A stretch of 64,000 nt of DNA. Origin: JAPHSX01 sp039714395 (GTDB lineage: Bacteria > Pseudomonadota > Gammaproteobacteria > Thiohalomonadales > Thiohalomonadaceae). The stretch spans positions 1 to 64,000 of the forward strand of contig JBDLJH010000002.1 of NCBI GenBank assembly GCA_039714395.1, given 5' to 3'. The translations under genes and the position numbers were made by a program. Below the pieces are notes generated by a model, which saw only the letters and a list, made by a program, of their open reading frames with translations, was not told the DNA's origin and made no database searches. Below, in pieces: positions 62,973-64,000 of this stretch (positions are counted from its first letter, which is position 1; every line of letters starts with the position of its first letter).

Positions 62973-63000
62973 GTCACGAAATCATGATCATTATCGTGAC
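62973..63000. promoter_or_regulatory. Dyad upstream of the fadL-like promoter
   Basis: GTCACGA (62973-62979) and TCGTGAC (62994-63000) are perfect 7-bp inverse repeats 14 bp apart, with an off-centre palindrome ATGATCAT (62984-62991) between them. It lies about 75 bp upstream of the promoter; an operator or a short hairpin are both possible. Confidence 0.35.
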
Positions 63001-63024
63001 AGGAGCAGCCTTCTATTCAGGTTT

Positions 63025-63045
63025 TTTAATCTTTAATCTTTAATC
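63025..63045. repeat. Heptamer tandem repeat TTTAATC x3
   Basis: Three consecutive copies of TTTAATC in the 397-bp gap between the fadL-like gene and dsrE. Confidence 0.85.
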
Positions 63046-63063
63046 TTTTGTCTTTTAACTCTG

Positions 63064-63098
63064 GACTAACGACTAACGACTAACGACTAACGACTAAC
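63064..63098. repeat. Heptamer tandem repeat GACTAAC x5
   Basis: Five perfect copies of GACTAAC followed by a partial GAC, shortly after the TTTAATC array. Both arrays have a 7-bp period, which is not a multiple of three, and neither is inside a recognised gene. Confidence 0.9.
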
Positions 63099-63123
63099 GA
63101 CCTCTTTTAACAAAACAACAGGC

Positions 63124-63149
63124 AAAAAAAATCCCCCGCAAGCGGGGGA
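63124..63149 (-). terminator. Terminator after dsrE
   Basis: Perfect 8-bp stem TCCCCCGC / GCGGGGGA with an AA loop. Read leftward it is followed by a run of eight T-rich bases. It ends the tusA-dsrE transcript 25 bp after the dsrE stop. Confidence 0.85.
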
Positions 63150-63173
63150 CTTCTACGACAGCGTTAACAGCCG

Positions 63174-63644
63174 TTAGATATAGAGCGTAATATCGGCATC
63201 ACCAGCAAACTCAAAGAAGGTTGCGGCACCACCAAACTCCAGACCATCGATGAAATCGGCAGGATTCATGTCGAACAGGTCGACAGTCATCTGGCAGGCT
63301 ACCATCTTAACTTCGGCCTCAAGGCTCAGCTCGCGCAGTTCTTCAACGCTGGCTACACCCTTGGACTTCATCTTCTGCTTCATCATGGCAGTCATCATGC
63401 CCTGCATACCAGGCAGTGCTTGCAGCAGTACTGGCATAGGCATTGGCATCGGCATACCGGGGTTACCGAGTGAAGTGACCTGCAGCTTGAGATCTTTCTT
63501 CATGCACTGAAGACCATAGAAGGTCCAGAAGATCTGTACTTCATAACCGAGAGCTGCCGCGGTGGACGCAAGGATGAAGGGCGGATAGGCCCAGTCCAGC
63601 GTTCCCTTGGTAGCGATTATCGCCATTTTCTTTTGATCTGACAT
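63174..63644 (-). CDS. DsrE/DsrF/DrsH-like sulfur-transfer protein (DsrE3-type)
   Basis: A 156-residue cytoplasmic protein of the DsrE-like group (PF13686 type), with KMAIIATKGTLDWAYPPFIL at the start. It has two candidate sulfur-binding Cys, in YGLQCMKKDLKL and in MVACQMTVDLFDM; the latter aligns with the conserved Cys of the family. A run of alternating Met-Pro (PGMPMPMPMPV) and other Met-rich stretches are present. In sulfur oxidisers such proteins are encoded next to tusA and a rhodanese and pass persulfide sulfur to cytoplasmic oxidation. It lies 37 bp after tusA. Confidence 0.88.
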   Translation of the reverse strand: MSDQKKMAIIATKGTLDWAYPPFILASTAAALGYEVQIFWTFYGLQCMKKDLKLQVTSLGNPGMPMPMPMPVLLQALPGMQGMMTAMMKQKMKSKGVASVEELRELSLEAEVKMVACQMTVDLFDMNPADFIDGLEFGGAATFFEFAGDADITLYI

Positions 63645-63681
63645 CTAACTTACCCCCATTAACACTGTGGTTTTAATTTTA

Positions 63682-63912
63682 TTAGGCTTTCTTGATCAGG
63701 AAGACGAACTTGCCGCCCTCTTCACCAGATTCCATCAGCTCGTTGCCGGTCTGCTTGGCAAAGGCCTCAAAGTCTTTTACTGAACCAGGATCGGTAGCAA
63801 CGATGCGCAGTACCTGACCGGTCTCCAGAGTTCCGAGGGTTTTCTTGGCACGCAGGATAGGCAGGGGGCAGTTCAGGCCGGATGCGTCAAGTTCTTGATC
63901 GAAATTTGCCAT
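63682..63912 (-). CDS. tusA: Sulfurtransferase TusA
   Basis: Small persulfide carrier. The 76-residue product begins MANFDQELDASGLNCPLPIL and contains the Cys-Pro-x-Pro motif with the acceptor Cys (about residue 15). It probably receives sulfur from IscS or rhodanese and hands it to the neighbouring DsrE-like protein or to tRNA thiolation. ATG 63912 has AGGAG 8-9 bases before it; the open frame continues 15 codons upstream through a T-run and is not used. Confidence 0.95.
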   Translation of the reverse strand: MANFDQELDASGLNCPLPILRAKKTLGTLETGQVLRIVATDPGSVKDFEAFAKQTGNELMESGEEGGKFVFLIKKA

Positions 63913-63941
63913 TGTTAGAGCTCCTAAATGGATTTTAGATG

Positions 63942-63976
63942 AAAAAAAACGCTTCAACCGCCACTGCGGTTAAGCG
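63942..63976 (-). terminator. Strong terminator hairpin just before tusA
   Basis: Read leftward, CGCTTAACCGC and GCGGTTGAAGCG form an 11-bp stem with one bulged base and a four-base loop, followed by eight T. It ends 30 bp before the tusA ATG. It either ends a gene beyond the window's right edge or acts as an attenuator in the tusA leader. Confidence 0.7.
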
Positions 63977-64000
63977 ATCAGGTAAAGTTAGCATTCAATA

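Noticed and set aside
63025..63098. CRISPR array
   Set aside because: The repeats are head-to-tail 7-mers without spacers and there are no cas genes.

Overview
The window is about 64 kb of bacterial chromosome in the housekeeping style of a gammaproteobacterium. Evidence: the contiguous order iscR-iscS-iscU-iscA-hscB-hscA-fdx-iscX followed by ndk-rlmN-pilF-rodZ-ispG-hisS-yfgM-bamB-der, the pcnB-folK-panBC cluster, xseB-ispA-dxs, and nrdR-ribD-ribE-ribBA-ribH-nusB-thiL-pgpA. A DsrE-like protein with TusA at the right end, a TatT-containing TRAP transporter, FolE2 instead of FolE, and pilF (type IV pili) fit a free-living or symbiotic sulfur-oxidising gammaproteobacterium. That last step is inference; no species can be named from the sequence alone.

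Layout. 1-18.5 kb (minus strand): a DUF2892 membrane protein, then the der/bamB/yfgM/hisS/ispG/rodZ/pilF/rlmN/ndk series, then the iron-sulfur assembly (isc) operon and cysE, then trmJ. The isc operon carries two adjacent cysteine desulfurases and is interrupted between hscA and fdx by about 300 bp holding a palindromic repeat. An IscR-type operator sits on the iscR promoter and overlaps the cysE stop codon. 18.6-25 kb: suhB (plus), secF-secD-yajC and tgt-queA (minus). 25.0-27.8 kb: a tRNA-Leu(CAA) gene followed by an A+T-rich insert with an OafA-type membrane acyltransferase. The insert closes with a second, degenerate copy of a tRNA-Leu 3' end, the footprint expected of integration at a tRNA gene.

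27.9-31.5 kb (plus): a four-gene TRAP transporter cluster (TatT lipoprotein, DctP, DctQ, DctM). 31.5-36.8 kb (minus): a FecR-domain protein, a TPR/beta-barrel protein and a CHASE2 adenylate cyclase, with a 161-bp MITE-like element bounded by perfect 11-bp inverted repeats before the cyclase. 37-41.8 kb: pgi (minus) and ppc (plus). 41.9-47.5 kb (minus): panD, panC, panB, a deoxynucleoside kinase, folK, pcnB and an outer-membrane barrel protein. 47.6-52 kb (plus): xseB-ispA-dxs and queD-folE2. 52-59.9 kb (minus): an aspartic protease, pgpA, thiL, nusB, the riboflavin genes, nrdR and glyA. 60-64 kb: REP-like repeats, an uncharacterised periplasmic protein, a FadL-family channel, heptamer tandem repeats, and the dsrE-tusA pair, which lies just downstream of a strong terminator hairpin.

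How the genes fit together: ispG, ispA and dxs serve isoprenoid synthesis. IscS/IscU/IscA/HscAB/Fdx supply clusters to ispG and rlmN products among others. folE2, queD, queA and tgt are steps of queuosine synthesis, with folE2 also feeding folate through folK. glyA and panB share one-carbon chemistry. The riboflavin set looks complete for DHBP synthase, RibD, RibH and RibE, but the GTP cyclohydrolase II half of RibBA looks degenerate (RibBX type), so a separate RibA is expected elsewhere in the genome. No large novel system was found. The most interesting items are the tRNA-bounded acyltransferase insert, the duplicated cysteine desulfurase, the possible attenuator before tusA, and the FecR/TPR-barrel/CHASE2 cyclase module.
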